This document shows, piece after piece, positions 33,266-45,358 of a stretch of DNA of 64,000 nucleotides. Origin of the DNA: Botryococcus braunii (Eukaryota; Chlorophyta; Trebouxiophyceae); contig KV908668.1 in assembly GCA_002005505.1 (NCBI GenBank), positions 49,867 to 113,866 of the forward strand. The letters run 5' to 3'. Under the pieces are notes generated by a model. The model worked only from the letters and a program-made list of their open reading frames with translations. It ran no database searches and had not been told where the DNA came from. Each line of letters begins with the position of its first letter. Within the stretch, counting starts at the first letter, position 1. Position numbers and translations under genes: made by a program.

Positions 33266-34840
33266 TCACTCGCGTGAAACGACACCAAGTGTATTGCGGT
33301 GAATCTTGAACAACACAGGGACGAGTGGTTCCGTAAAGATGTCCGCCACATTCTTCTGGGTGGGTACATACTTCACGTTTACGTCACCCTGAATGACAGC
33401 AGCACGTGCATGGTGAAATGCCACAGCAACATGCTTGGTGTACTTGGAATTTACAAGATTCCGTAAATTCCGAACACACCCAGAGTTATCAATGAACAGA
33501 GGAGGTTTCCACACATCAACATGAATCTCCTCCAAGAAACCGCGAAGCCAGATGGCTTCTTTGACAGCATGACTAGCAGCTCGAAACTCTGATTCCACTG
33601 TTGATGTAGCAGTGGCACTTTGTTTCTTGCTGCCCCAAACAACTGACCCACCATAAACTTGGAACACGAAACCTGTAGTGGATGCTCGCATATCTAGATC
33701 ACCCGCATAGTCGGCATCGACATAACCCTCAAGAGGAGATGTGCCCCCACCAAGCTGGAGTGCAAGATCCCGAGTGTCCTTCAAATACCGGACCACTCGA
33801 AGACCTTCTTGCATATGTGCAGTGGTAGGTGTGCCTCTATACCGTGAAAGAACCCCTACCGCATGAGCAATATCAGGACGTGTGGTATTAGCTAAATACA
33901 GAAGAGAGCCAATCAGCTCACAGTAACGATGCCCGGGCTCCAAAGCAACCCCAGCCCCATCAATGGGATTGGACTGAGTGGAGTGACTGGTGTGCACAAA
34001 TGATTTACTCATGGGTGTGTCATAAGCCCGTGTGTCACCACTAAGTCCAAAACTGTCCACCAATGCATCTATCTTCAGCCCACTACTCATCCACATCAGC
34101 TTCCGCTCTCGATCTCGAACAATCTGACATCCCAGGAAATCCTTGACTTCCCCAAGATCATGAATAGAGAACTCTTTCCCTATAGTCTCCTTAAAGGCCA
34201 ATACACGTGGGAGAGCCTTTGACATGATCAGCATGTCGTCTACAAAGAGAACCAAATACACAGGATCTTCCCCTGGAACATTTGACACATAGATTCCTGC
34301 ATCTGACATGCATGCAGTAAATCCATGTTTAGCCAGTGTGGCATCAAGCGTATGATACCAGGCACGTGGAGCTTGTTTGAGGCCGTACAGAGCCTTACGC
34401 AAGCGACACACTTGGGGACCACCATTGTGAAATCCTGGAGGTTGGGTAACGTAAACCTCTTCCTCCAGATCCCCATTCAAAAAAGCCGTTTTTATATCGA
34501 GCTGATGAATTTCCATATCCTCAGCAGCTGCCTTACACAGAAGAACACGTCGAGCCCCAAAGCTACTGGTGGGTGCGAAGACTTCGTCCACATCAATACC
34601 CTGAATTTGACGACATCCTTGTGCAACAAGACGAGCTTTGTACCTTATAACATTACCATGGGCATCGACTTTTACAGAATAGATCCAGTGAACTGGGATG
34701 ACTTTCTTTCCTCTGGGTCTTTCAGTGTACTCAAAGCACTCATGAGCATCGAGAGAGTTCTTCTCCTCGATCATGGCTTGTTCCCAAAACACCCACTGAT
34801 CAGACATTCGTGCCTCACGATAGTTACTTGGTACAGGAAT
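33266..34840 (-). pseudogene. Copia G pol: RT and RNase H
   Basis: Uninterrupted frame of A-family sequence from MSDQWVFWEQAMIEEKNS to VVSRE. It contains the complete RT (GKKVIPVHWIYSVK, DIKTAFLNGDLEEEVYVTQ, LKQAPRAWYHTLDA, FVDDMLIMSK) and RNase H (YVDADYAGDLDM, SVVWGSKKQ, VESEFRAASHAVKEA). One late substitution gives ADIFTEPL instead of ADIFTKPL. The upstream part is split off at 34840 by Gypsy H and resumes at 41028. Confidence 0.93.
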
Positions 34841-35289
34841 TTTAACGAAGTGAGACGTGAACTAAGATTTATAACAAGCTAAGCAAGGGTATCAGGCAAG
34901 GGTGACACCGAAGGTAGAAATCGAAGTTCCAATCCGTTACAAGTTCGCAGCCCTCCTCACGCAGGTCGTCCGAGTCTCCAAAGAACAATATATTATGACC
35001 AATAAAGATATTTCTAGATGCCTCCCTTGTAACAGAAAACCCAAAGACAATGATAACCACCCGAGTTCCTAGTCCACCTATGCGCGGATCCGGCTACGTC
35101 GTCCCTCTACGAGATGCTCTCGCGAGCATAACGATATGGATGACGAGAGGAGACCCACTAGGATATTACAGTCATTTTCCTACACACAAGGACAACGAGA
35201 TCTACTCGTATCCCAAAGGGCACGAAGAAACATGAACTACGCGCACATCCTACGTGAGACGCGTCGCGCTGACGCGGCACCTCACTACA
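34841..35289 (-). repeat. Gypsy H 3' LTR (449 bp)
   Basis: In element sense it starts TGTAGTGAGG and ends CTTCGTTAAA, so it lacks the usual CA end. It matches 40574-41022 at the same length. Confidence 0.92.
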
Positions 35290-35971
35290 TACTCCCCCCC
35301 TTATTCCTGTGCGTCCCCGCGCAGAAGGCAGAGCGCAACAACAAACAGACAAGGCAAACAAAGGAACAGAAAGACCTTCCAACATGCGGAGACTCAGACT
35401 TAGACCTACGGGCAACCCGCCTCCCGTGTTGCCAGACCCCAGCCGAATGCTGCGTATCGGGGTCCCCACCATAATGCAATAAGAACAAGGATCAGGCATG
35501 ACTAACAGAACAAAAGACAAAACACTGAGAGAAAAACGAAAGTCCACATGATGAACAGCCAAAATGAGACACAAGGGCAGAGCTAAAAGTCCAGATGTCC
35601 AAAAGTCCAGAGTCCAAGGGGAGTCCAATTTCCACATATAGTCCAGTATTACGCCAGTATTGCACCATATTGATCAGGTGTGGTAGTGAAGTGAAAAGGC
35701 CATACACCTAATGTGCACAAAAATCTATCCAGGTAAGGGACCCATGGTCAACCCTACCGGGTAAGGCAGCCTTACCCTAGCCTATCCAAAGTCCATATGG
35801 CCATACAGAGAGACCCCTCCAAGGAGGGCCAACCGGTCGACGGGACCCTAAGGGTGGACCCTAGGAGTCGTGCCCTTGGGAGGCAATGGCGGGAGCCCGT
35901 GACTCTCTCTGTACTCTTCCACTTTCTTGTGGCAACAACGCGTGACCTGTGCAAGTTATTTCCAGCTATCC
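35290..35971 (-). other. Gypsy H 3' noncoding region and polypurine tract
   Basis: A purine tract (AATAAGGGGGGGAGTA, minus strand, about 35290-35305) borders the LTR. The rest, to the end of the truncated integrase frame, shows only short frames without motifs; it may include the remains of the lost integrase tail. Confidence 0.6.
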
Positions 35972-37813
35972 TCATTTGGCTCGTTCGGATCGTCCAGAGT
36001 GCGGCCGCGTTCGCCAGTGAGTGGCTTGTGATCCACAATGCCACCACACCCGGGATCCACGATACATCCACACCCATGTCCTTAACAATTGTGCTAGAGT
36101 ATAAGCATCAGCATTCATGGTTGTAGCAGCAAAATGAGCACACTTGCTAAGCCTATCCACAACAACCCAAATCGCATCATGTCCACTTGGGGTCTTTGGG
36201 AGGTTGGTAATAAAGTCCATAGACACACTTTGCCACTTCCTTGCTGGTATTTGTAAGGGGTGAAGAAGACCAGCAGGCAAAGTATTCCGAGCCTTGACTC
36301 GTTGACAAGAGTCACAATGAGCAACATAGGCTTTGACATCCTCATACATTCCCGGCCAATACCATTCCCTTGTTACAAGCTCGTACATGCGAGTTACTCC
36401 AGGGTGACCAACATGAGGTGGATCATGTAAAGCTTCCAAAATTTCACGTCGTAGGTTCTCCACGACAAGTTCCCCATCTTTCCTTTCCTCAAACAATGCA
36501 GGAACATATTTCCGTCCATTCCTCTCCCAAAAGCCTCCCTTTAGACTAACCTTCCTTCTATTCGCACGCGCTGCCAACCACGGATCGTATGTGTAAGCCT
36601 TCTCAAGTTTGCCAAGTAGGGATTCGTACCCATCGGTCTCGCGGGTAAGCTCACTCGGGCTGGCCAACCCGATTTGCTCCATCGTGCCGAGGGAGCTTGG
36701 GGTCTCGTGAGCGGGCCCCGGGAGCGTGACCTTGGGGACCTTGCGGACCCGAGCTGTGAGGGTACCCTCGACATCCCGGCTGGAGGGGGTGAGGGAGTCC
36801 GGACTGGTGCGCCGACGCTTGCGCCGGAGGGCAGCCCCGGCCACAGCAGCCCCATTGTCCCTCCCCCCAGGTCCAGGGTGTTGAGTGAAGTGACACCTGG
36901 AGAGCGGATCCGCAATGTTGGTCTTGCCCGGTTCCCATACCCATTCAATCTCAAACTCCTGCAGGCGCTCGGCCCACCGAGCCCTCCGAGGACTAAGCCC
37001 CACCTGTTGACCCAAGAAGGTGTTGCACTTGTGATCCGTCACCACCGTTACTGGCTTACCTAACAAATAACATCTCCATTCCGTGAGAGCATACACTACA
37101 GCCAATAACTCCCGTTCCGTGGCACTGTAGTTCCTCTCGCTTGCTCCCAACTTTTTACTGAAATACGCACAAACCTTTCCATCTTGAAATAGCACAGCTC
37201 CCACGCCGTAATCGCATGCATCGCACACTACCTTAAATGGCCGACGTACGTCCGGGAGTGTTAAGATAGGGGCACTTACCAAAGCTTCCTTTATGTTGTC
37301 AAATGCTTCCTGTTGTTCCTGTCCCCACTTCCAAGGTGCTTTTGCCCCAGAGAGAGCTGTCAATGGGGTTGCCAGGATACTGTAGTTCTGAATAAACTTT
37401 CGAAAGTAATTAGACAACCCAAGAAACCTCCTAACTTCCGTTACGTTTGTGGGCGTAGGCCACTCCTGCACCACCTTGACTTTATCCATATCCACTTCCA
37501 ACCCATTTTCCCCAATGATGTGTCCCAAGTATTTCAATTGTTTCTCAAAGAAAGAGCATTTGACAAGTTTTGCCAGGAGTTGGTGTTCGCGTAGACGGGT
37601 GAAAACTCTGTCCAACTGCAGAAGGTGCTCCTCTTCCGTTTTGCTATAAATGAGCACATCATCCAAGTATACAACCACAAAGCCTTCCCTTAATAAGTCG
37701 TGAAAAACCTCATTCATAAGCCGTTGAAATGTCGCGGGCGCGTTGGTCAAACCAAAGGGAAGTACAAGAAATTCGTACAAGCCAAAAGGGGTCCTGAAGG
37801 CAGTTTCAGGCAC
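35972..37813 (-). pseudogene. Gypsy H pol: RT, RNase H, truncated integrase
   Basis: [19 protein letters not shown] and catalytic YLDDVLIYSK (about 37640), connection region FLGLSNYFRKFI, RNase H CDACDYGVGAVLFQDG, FSKKLGASERNYSATERELLA and VTDHKCNTFL, then integrase HHCC finger HPGVTRMYELVTREWYWPGM...HCDSCQRVK and the start of the core SVSMDFITNLP...AIWVVVDRLSKCAHF. The frame then runs into unrelated residues and stops at 35972; the second Asp and the Glu of the DDE triad and any chromodomain are absent. Confidence 0.92.
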
Positions 37814-39276
37814 ATCCTCCTTGCGAGTCGCACTTGATGGTACCCAGACAACAAGTCCAAGCTCGAAAACACCTTGGCTCCCTTAAGCCTATCCAACAGA
37901 TCGTCAATTCTGGGGAGAGGGTACCTATCCGAGATGGTAATTTTATTCAGGGGACGGTAGTCTATTACCATACGCAAACTTCCATCCTTCTTTCTAACAA
38001 ACAAAACAGGTGATGCAAATGGTGAGCAACTTGGCCTGATCAATCCCAATTTTAACAACTCATCAACCGTTTTTTCGCATTCCGCAAGCTCACTTGGAGC
38101 AAGACGGTACGCGGGCCTATTGGGGGGCCGATGTCCTTCTTCCAAATTTATTGTGTGAAAAACTTCCCGCTCCGGGGGTAACCCCGGGAGTTGTTTTGCA
38201 AACAAGTCCTCATTTGCAAGTAACAAGTCTTTCAGGGCCTGTGGCTTGCCTTCCAACATGTCATTTATTTGATGAGTGAAAGTCATACCGGTACTACTGG
38301 GGGGTTTTGTGACGACGGGGGTGTCGTCCATAGATTTGTCGGTGTCCGCCAGGTCGGCCTCACTTGAGGCGTCCTCCCCGGTGATGTCCACCAGTTCAGC
38401 CTGCTCATTCACAAGCACAGTATACAAACAAACCTTCCAAACATCTTGTCCCTTCCATCCTTTTCCATTCCTATCCTTCCTTCCTTCCTTCCTCTCTTGT
38501 GCTTGTAAACCCCAAACAAGTTTTGGCCCCACTGGCAACGATGAATTTGCGTGTTTTAGGGTGACCCACTTCCCATTATGTCTAAATTGAGCAGCCTTTA
38601 CACAAAAATCAATTGAGACTCCTCTTTCTTCCATCCAGTCCTGCCCCAAAATCATGTCTACCCCATCAATCATGGCAGGGCTTACAATGAAGTTGTGACG
38701 GGAAGTTATACCAGGCTTGAGTGTAAACGACACATCTACCGTTCCTTTCGTATCGGACACACTTCCATCAGCAAGAGTCACGGATATGCATGCGGGTTTG
38801 TATCGCACCCCTAGCCCTTGCAAAGTATCACTTTTAATAAACGAATGAGATGCCCCACTATCAAACAACACTGAAAGGATTTTCCCCTTAACATTCGCCG
38901 GAAAGGTCATAGCTAGCGGAGAGTCAGTAGTAACACTTCCCATGGTGAGTGTGGGTCTTGGGGGAACCACACAACATACAAAAGAGAATGGGTATACACT
39001 AGTTTGACCATTCATGTCCACCGCCTGTCCCTTCCTTCCTGAACACACTTCCACAATCCTTCCTTGCATACGGTGAGCATAGAGACTCTTACTTTTCCAA
39101 GTTTTCCTTCCCACAATGAAACAACAAGTGAGGGACGGGTTGCACCTTTGTTCCCATAAAAACTTAGAAATCTCGGATTCAGCCTTCCTAACATTAGGCA
39201 CCACAAGGTTCACACCTTCCTTTCCCAATTTGGAGGCCACAAGAGAGTGCAAAACATGCAAGCAAGTGGCATCCAT
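37747..39276 (-). pseudogene. Gypsy H pol: protease and start of RT
   Basis: Contains the aspartic protease [18 protein letters not shown] (about 38870) and, later, the RT entry [59 protein letters not shown] and [17 protein letters not shown] (motif A Asp). A frameshift at about 37815 moves to the next segment. Part of a single Gypsy polyprotein in origin. Confidence 0.9.
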
Positions 39277-39280
39277 GGCT

Positions 39281-40499
39281 TCAGAATTTACTTTGGAGGA
39301 TTATGCCCCGCCCTTTTCCCTTCCAATGTGCTCCCCGGCCACCACGGCCCTTCCACTGCCCACCTCGAGCTTGATTAGAGGGGAAAGGAGGAGGTGGGGG
39401 CAATTGACTGTCGCGCCTGCTCTTCCTTTGCAAGTAGTCCCGCTTGGCCTGACATTGCCATTGCTCGTGACCAAAGTTTTTGCAGAAATAACACTGGCGC
39501 TCAGAGGGGACGCTTGTCCGAGAATCTAACTTCCCACCAACGTTGTGTCCGACGGCTCCAAGCACAGGCCCTGGGTGAATCCCGGAAAGTATGCCGGCGT
39601 GCTTGTTGGAGTCCTCTTCACAACGTTGAGAACCTTCCTTCCTTCCTGTCCCCTCAGCATCCCCCCTGATTTTAAGTTGCTTTCATATTGCACCACATAA
39701 GTGCACAATGAGTCGAGGCTTGTGAACCTGACACCAGTTTGAGGGTTAACTGTGCAAGCAACTCTAATAGGAGCATTCAGGCCTTTGAGAAACATATATA
39801 TTTTATCATTTTCGCAGATGTCATGTTCGGTTTCTACATCACTCAACAAGGAAATAAACCTTTCTATGTATCTTTCAACGCTTTCTTGCCCTTGATAAAC
39901 ATGGTCTAATTTCTGCCGGGCAGCCATAACCAAATCTGTAGAGTCGTATCGATTTCCCATAAAATTTTTAAAGTCTTCCCATGTTGGCTCTGTTTGACCT
40001 CCTTCCCTTTCCTTCCTTTTGAGGTATGTCCCCCACACCTTTGTAGGTCGCTCCTCCATACATTGCAGCGCGACTGCCACCCACTTGTCCCTTGACACAT
40101 TTGAAATGTTCACATATGATTCCACCTTACTAGCAAAGAATTGGAAGCTTCCTCTTTTTCCTGTAAACATGGCTGGTGTAGGCACACGCACGACGTTAGT
40201 GGTGGATGACGTCCGCTTGGATGCTCGTTCTCCCTCCAAGGCCTCAATCCGCTTCAATAACCGTAGAATTAGGGATTTAGTCTTATTTTTCTTCAAGGGT
40301 GTCTTCAAAGGAGTGGGTTTGGGTTTCGTTTTGGGTGTGGTCGGTTTGGGCGATGGGGCCAGATGCAATTCCGTTTCGGACTCTTCCAAAAGATCATCGA
40401 CTTCAATACCTTCCTTTTCCAAACCTTCCAAAATTTCTTTCTCTTTAAGGGGGAGACCGGAGTACTTTTTTTTCCTTTCCGTTTAACCGCCATCATATC
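39281..40499 (-). pseudogene. Gypsy H gag
   Basis: Gag core in the frame 39526-40431 (PAMFTGKRGSFQFFASKVE, WEDFKNFMGNRY, KLDHVYQGQESVERYIERF, FLKGLNAPIRVA). The nucleocapsid knuckle CYFCKNFGHEQWQC is in another frame (39281-39565) after a shift near 39550. The natural start is probably the ATG pair near 40497, which is separated from the core frame by a slip in an A8 run near 40470. Lys/Pro-rich N-terminus. Confidence 0.85.
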
Positions 40500-40573
40500 A
40501 ATGGAACAATGCAATTACAACCTTCCCTACGTCTCCCTTCGGTTCGAGGCTCTAACCGCCTCGCCGATACCAA

Positions 40574-41022
40574 TTTAACGAAGTGAGACGTGAACTAAGA
40601 TTTATAACAAGCTAAGCAAGGGTATCAGGCAAGGGTGACACCGAAGGTAGAAATCGAAGTTCCAATCCGTTACAAGTTCGCAGCCCTCCTCACGCAGGTC
40701 GTCCGAGTCTCCAAAGAACAATATATTATGACCAATAAAGATATTTCTAGATGCCTCCCTTGTAACAGAAAACCCAAAGACAATGATAACCACCCGAGTT
40801 CCTAGTCCACCTATGCGCGGATCCGGCTACGTCGTCCCTCTACGAGATGCTCTCGCGAGCATAACGATATGGATGACGAGAGGAGACCCACTAGGATATT
40901 ACAGTCATTTTCCTACACACAAGGACAACGAGATCTACTCGTATCCCAAAGGGCACGAAGAAACATGAACTACGCGCACATCCTACGTGAGACGCGTCGC
41001 GCTGACGCGGCACCTCACTACA
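40574..41022 (-). repeat. Gypsy H 5' LTR (449 bp)
   Basis: Partner of 34841-35289. On the minus strand it is followed after one base by TGGTATCGGCGAGGCGG, a TGG-initial primer-binding site as expected for a tRNA 3' CCA end. The first 12 nt are shared with the Copia C family. Confidence 0.92.
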
Positions 41023-41027
41023 GGAAT

Positions 41028-41730
41028 CTTGCTAAATCTCACTCCTGCAGGACTAGCAAGGCAAGCACGTAGAAAAGCAATACTGGCAGGTTCACTGGCA
41101 TCCCCTCCTGAATCCGCGGTACGGAACACACATGAAGGCATCTCCCCACTGGGTTCTGCCCCATCTTGCTCATGCAAAATGTCTCTAACAATCCTGGCAG
41201 ATCCTGCCCATGGATTGTCTGAGCTCTGTCTTGTGGCAGATGGCAGATTATCAAAGAATGCAACCTTGCCTCTGGATCTCATCTGACCCACTACTCTCCG
41301 TGCTTCCTGACTCCCGCTCTCATCTTCTCTCACAGCAGCAGCAGTTATCATCTCTTCATGTTCACATACCATCTCAGAATGGTCCACTGCGTCATGCACA
41401 TTGCTAACTCGAAGTCGAGTTTCACGATCAGATTCACATTTTGCATTAACAAGCCTCCCTACAGCCTCATCACGTACATGCATAGCAACAGCATTGTCAT
41501 CGCTACACTGATCAACAGCACTTGAATCACCCTCCACTGCAGAGTCAGTGTCAACTCCAGTACCCCTCCCAGTACATTCCGCTTCTCCTGCTTCCCCTAC
41601 GTCTCCTGCTTCCCCTGGTTCCCTGGACGTTGTAATCCCCCCTTCTTCTGTACTGGTGTCATCATGTACAGTGACGGTGGTAGGAGCTTCATCAGCAGCT
41701 TCGATCCCAGCCTGCTCTGTGATGTCACCA
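41028..41730 (-). pseudogene. Copia G linker between integrase and RT
   Basis: A-family sequence continuing from 34835: acidic and Ser/Gly-rich linker (EEGGITTSREPGEAGDVGEA, SSAVDQCSDDNAVAMHVRD). It corresponds to 24366-25073 of Copia A. Cut at 41730 (flank CACCA) by the LTR of Copia F. About 175 bp of the A-family sequence that should follow is not found anywhere on the far side. Confidence 0.88.
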
Positions 41731-42507
41731 TGTTGGCAAAGACATCTTTTATTGGACGTATAATGTCTTAGCATAAGTTGCATGTTCGTATGAACCTTAG
41801 TTTATGGCCCTACAATAATGAACAGTTATTTTACTTTGCAATATTTGGGTTTTTCCGTAAAATCCGGAGGTTCTTAGAGATACGGATGTTTTAGGACGAC
41901 AACGGATGTTTCGGACTCTTGTTAATTCGGTCGATTTCGAAGTACGAGTCGATCGGACACGTACAATAAACAATTGGCTGCAAAGTGTACTTGTTTTAAA
42001 GTACGATCAGTTATTTCAGGAATGAGTCGACGAGGCCGATCGACAAGGCGTAGAAGTATTTCTGTCCATAAGTGTCGACGGAGCTGATCGACTGGGCCGA
42101 TCGACGCGGCATATAGCATTCTGGCAAGTAGTATTCTGTCAATAGGAATCTGTTTTGCACGGTTCAACGATTCTAGGTGGATAAAGGGGTAGAGACAGAG
42201 TCGTATCCTCAGACATTCGATTGCTGTCTCCGGTGCCTCAAGTCGGACCTCTGTATTTCCGTTTGGCACCGTCCTTTGCCTGCATTAACTCAGCTGTCGC
42301 TTGCTATGCAGGTGTGTTTAGTTGTTTCGAGCTTTATTGTATAGTTTGATATATGTAATAGACATTCGATTGCTGTCTCCGGTGCCTCAAGTCGGACCTC
42401 TGTATTTCCGTTTGGCACCGTCCTTTGCCTGCATTAACTCAGCTGTCGCTTGCTATGCAGGAATCCTGAAACTGTTTTTGATCAAATTGACATCAAATAA
42501 TCGAATA
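41731..42507 (+). repeat. Copia F 5' LTR, long form (777 bp)
   Basis: Starts TGTTGGCAAAGAC and ends AATCGAATA directly before TGGTATCGGCGAC. It is 149 bp longer than the 628-bp LTRs of Copia E: segment 42211-42311 is repeated at 42360-42460 with a unique 48-bp spacer between them. Copy 1 ends TGCTATGCAG followed by GTGTGT; copy 2 ends TGCTATGCAG followed by GAATCC. A cluster of GATCGAC/GTCGACG words lies at about 42020-42115. Confidence 0.93.
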
Positions 42508-42859
42508 TGGTATCGGCGACACCGTTTGGTGTCGATACTGGTCACTGCTCCCGCCAGCAGCGAGGAGAATAATACGCATACAACTATTTGCAAGCTTCAG
42601 CAAGTCTCCAGAAATTCACGCCCATTTCTCTGCTTTCAACGAAGTTGTTTGTAGTGTCTTGGGTTAAACCGATCGGGTGGAACTTCGGGTTGCTGGATTG
42701 TCTCGCTGGAAAGGCACTTGTGTTGATCCAGTAGTGAGAGACAATTGGATGTATTGGCTGTTGGGATCTGGTGGTTGTGGAATATCTGTTTAAAGTGCAA
42801 GCAAGTTTGTTTTCCTTATAATCTTTCTTTGCCAGTTGCCCGTCAAGGCTTCTGGAATA
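42508..42859 (+). other. Copia F primer-binding site and leader
   Basis: The leader opens TGGTATCGGCGACACC, a TGG-initial primer-binding site. It can fold: GTATCG..CGACACC pairs with GGTGTCGATAC across a GTTT loop, with a small bulge, so the PBS lies in a stem. The leader ends TTTCTTTGCCAG 22 bp before the gag ATG (42860), which resembles a splice acceptor. The same arrangement is in E at 50559-50910. Confidence 0.7.
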
Positions 42860-44421
42860 ATGTCACAGACAGAATTACAAGATGAAGGATTCAATGTCAG
42901 TATTGAGATAGAACCTGCCAGCCCAATGGGCAGGAATGTCTTTAGGAATCCTACCCATGATGCAGAAGCAGTCACTGATGATTCTGTGTCACATGTTACA
43001 GGGGTCCTCAATGGAATGCAGCAGCAAACTGATGAGGGTCTACAAAGACCACAGGGAGACTCAGAATGGGAAGCATGGGGATATGATCCACAGACTCAAA
43101 ACATACCTCTAAACCCTGCTTTCTCAAGACGAGACAACCTTGGGACCTTTGTACCTGCTCAGCAAGCTGCTGCATCTCCTGCCCCTATGTCTTCTAGAGT
43201 GCTAGGCTTTCAAACAAACCTGCCTGCCTCTAGACCTGTCTTAAGCCCTTTGTTTGGGATACCTAGGACTGCAGTCAGGATGCCAGTGAGGCATACACAC
43301 CTACCTGTACCTAGTGCACCACTGGCAGGTGCACCAGTCAATGTTTCCTCATTCATGACAAGTGTACCACACACAGGTATTATGCTCCTTTCAGGAAACA
43401 TAAATCAGGCAAGTACAGCATCAGGTACTACAGTAGTGCATGTTCCCTTGGCAACTGGTGGCACAATGCCAATCAGTTTGCCAATATCTACAATTTGAAA
43501 CTCTATTGCACCAACTGTTCAAAGTGTGAGTGCTACACAGGGAACTGCTGCACAGTCAACGGCACAAGTGTCTGCCCCACCTCCTCCACCTCCACCAGGT
43601 GGTGGGCCTCCTTATAGTGGTCCACCAGGAGGTGGTGGCTGGCCTCCAAATCCACCAGGGGGTTCTTCCTCAGGCCCTCCCTGGTTTAGTGGTGTACCTG
43701 GCAGTTGGGGTATGGTGAATTCCAACCCCTATGGTTGCAGTGGGTATCCCTTCATGAAGTTCAATTCTCCTTCTCAAAGGCTTACTCCAAAGTTAGAGCC
43801 CCTGAAACTAAATGATGATAACTGGGTCATATGGTCTAGATATGTTCATGCAATGCTTATAGAGATGGGGGTAGAATACTGTATTCTTCATGACATGAGA
43901 GGCTATTTAGATGATTATAAGGCCCAGAGCATTATAACACAGTCATGTTCAGAGGAGTATCAAATACAAATCTCTGATCATTTGTCTGCCTACTCTATGT
44001 GGGACTACTTAATGGCCCTATTTGTTACAAAAGCAAATGGCAAAATCATATCTCTCCAGGAAGAGTCCCGCACCTTCAAGATGCATACAAATGAGAAACC
44101 TTCCTCATATGTGTTAAGGGGTAGAAAAATAGCCAACACAATTAAAAGCTTAGGACATGAGTTCAGTGACCTCTCACTCTGCACTATGCTTTTAAATGGA
44201 CTCCCTGAGGAGTATAATATACATAAGCAGGTTCAACAATCTATTATAGTGTCCAATCCTGATGTGAATCTGCTACAACACTCTTTAGAGCTGGCACATA
44301 TGCAGATAGTGAATAAGAAACTCCAAACCCCACCACCTAAAAACAACACCTTTAACCAGAAGTCCTCTCCTGGTCAAGGGTACAACCCTAAGTATAAGGC
44401 ACCAAATTCTCCTACTTCAAA
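42860..44421 (+). pseudogene. Copia F gag, broken
   Basis: Starts MSQTELQDEGFNVSIEIEPA. A point change makes TGA at 43496-43498, where E reads TTA (Leu). It continues in frame 43526-44421 with a Pro/Gly-rich region and the UBN2-type Gag core (NWVIWSRYVHAMLIEMG, YSMWDYLMALFVTKANGK, FKMHTNEKPSSYVLRGRK, LNGLPEEYNIHKQVQ). At 44421 it is interrupted by Copia E after codons for SPTSN. Confidence 0.9.
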
Positions 44422-45049
44422 TATTCGATTATTTGATGTCAATTTGATCAAAAACAGTTTCAGGATTCCTGCATAGCAAGCGACAGCTGAGTTAATGCAG
44501 GCAAAGGACGGTGCCAAACGGAAATACAGAGGTCCGACTTGAGGCACCGGAGACAGCAATCGAATGTCTGAGGATACGACTCTGTCTCTACCCCTTTATC
44601 CACCTAGAATCGTTGTTCCGTGCAAAACAGATTCCTATTGACAGAATACTACTTGCCAGAATGCTATATGCCGCGTCGATCGGCCCAGTCGATCAGCTCC
44701 GTCGACACTTATGGACAGAAATACTTCTACGCCTTGTCGATCGGCCTCGTCGACTCATTCCTGAAATAACCGTTCGTACTTTAAAACAAGTACACTTTGC
44801 AGCCAATTGTTTATTGTACGTGTCCGATCGACTCGTACTTCGAAATCGACCGAATCAACAAGAGTCCGAAACATCCGTTGTCGTCCTAAAATATCCGTAT
44901 CTCTAAGAACCTCCGGATTTTACGGAAAGACCCAATTTTTGCAAAGTAAGATAACTGTTCATTATTGTAGGGCCATAAACTAAGGTTCATACGAACATGC
45001 AACTTATGCTAAGACATTATACGTCCAATAAAAGATGTCTTTGCCAACA
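44422..45049 (-). repeat. Copia E 3' LTR, short form (628 bp)
   Basis: Element sense TGTTGGCAAAG...AATCGAATA, i.e. TG...TA ends. It contains a single copy of the segment that is duplicated in F, directly joined CAG to GAATCC. Confidence 0.95.
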
Positions 45050-45358
45050 CCTCCCCTCATGTGAAGTATGAAACTTTAATGCAGTTCATTAACTGGTAAC
45101 ATTTTAAGGCTAATGAGCATCAAGAAAATCATCAGATGTTGCAATGGCTCGGTGCTCCAAACCGTGTCAGCCACAAACCCCTTGACATCCAGCCACCAAA
45201 TGACCCCCCCTCTTTTTTATTGGGTGCGGTGTCACCTCCCCCTTCTTCAAGGTGGGTTTATGGTGGGGAGTATCTGTTGATGCGCAGGGTGTCTGATTTA
45301 TCTTGATAGTCAAAAGCACAATAAAAAAAATCATTTCATTCCTGCCATCTCCCTGAAC
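45050..45358 (-). other. Copia E polypurine tract and 3' noncoding
   Basis: GAGGGGAGG on the minus strand borders the LTR (45050-45058). The remainder up to the RNase H stop is A/C-rich and noncoding. Confidence 0.8.

Larger units (their letters stand above)
34841..41022 (-). mobile_element. Gypsy H: complete but internally deleted Ty3/Gypsy element
   Basis: A 6182-bp element on the minus strand with paired 449-bp LTRs (34841-35289 and 40574-41022) and perfect duplication GGAAT (34836-34840, 41023-41027), inserted in Copia G. Own-sense order: 5' LTR, PBS (TTGGTATCGGCGA next to 40574), gag, protease, RT, RNase H, integrase zinc finger, 3' noncoding, polypurine tract (about 35290-35304), 3' LTR. 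The integrase core is missing and several frameshifts are present. The LTRs look identical over long stretches, so insertion is recent. Confidence 0.93.

Noticed and set aside
34869..35474. Short frames of 60-160 residues in the Gypsy H LTR region, some repeated at 40602-41072
   Set aside because: They lie in LTR and 3' noncoding DNA and repeat only because the LTR does.
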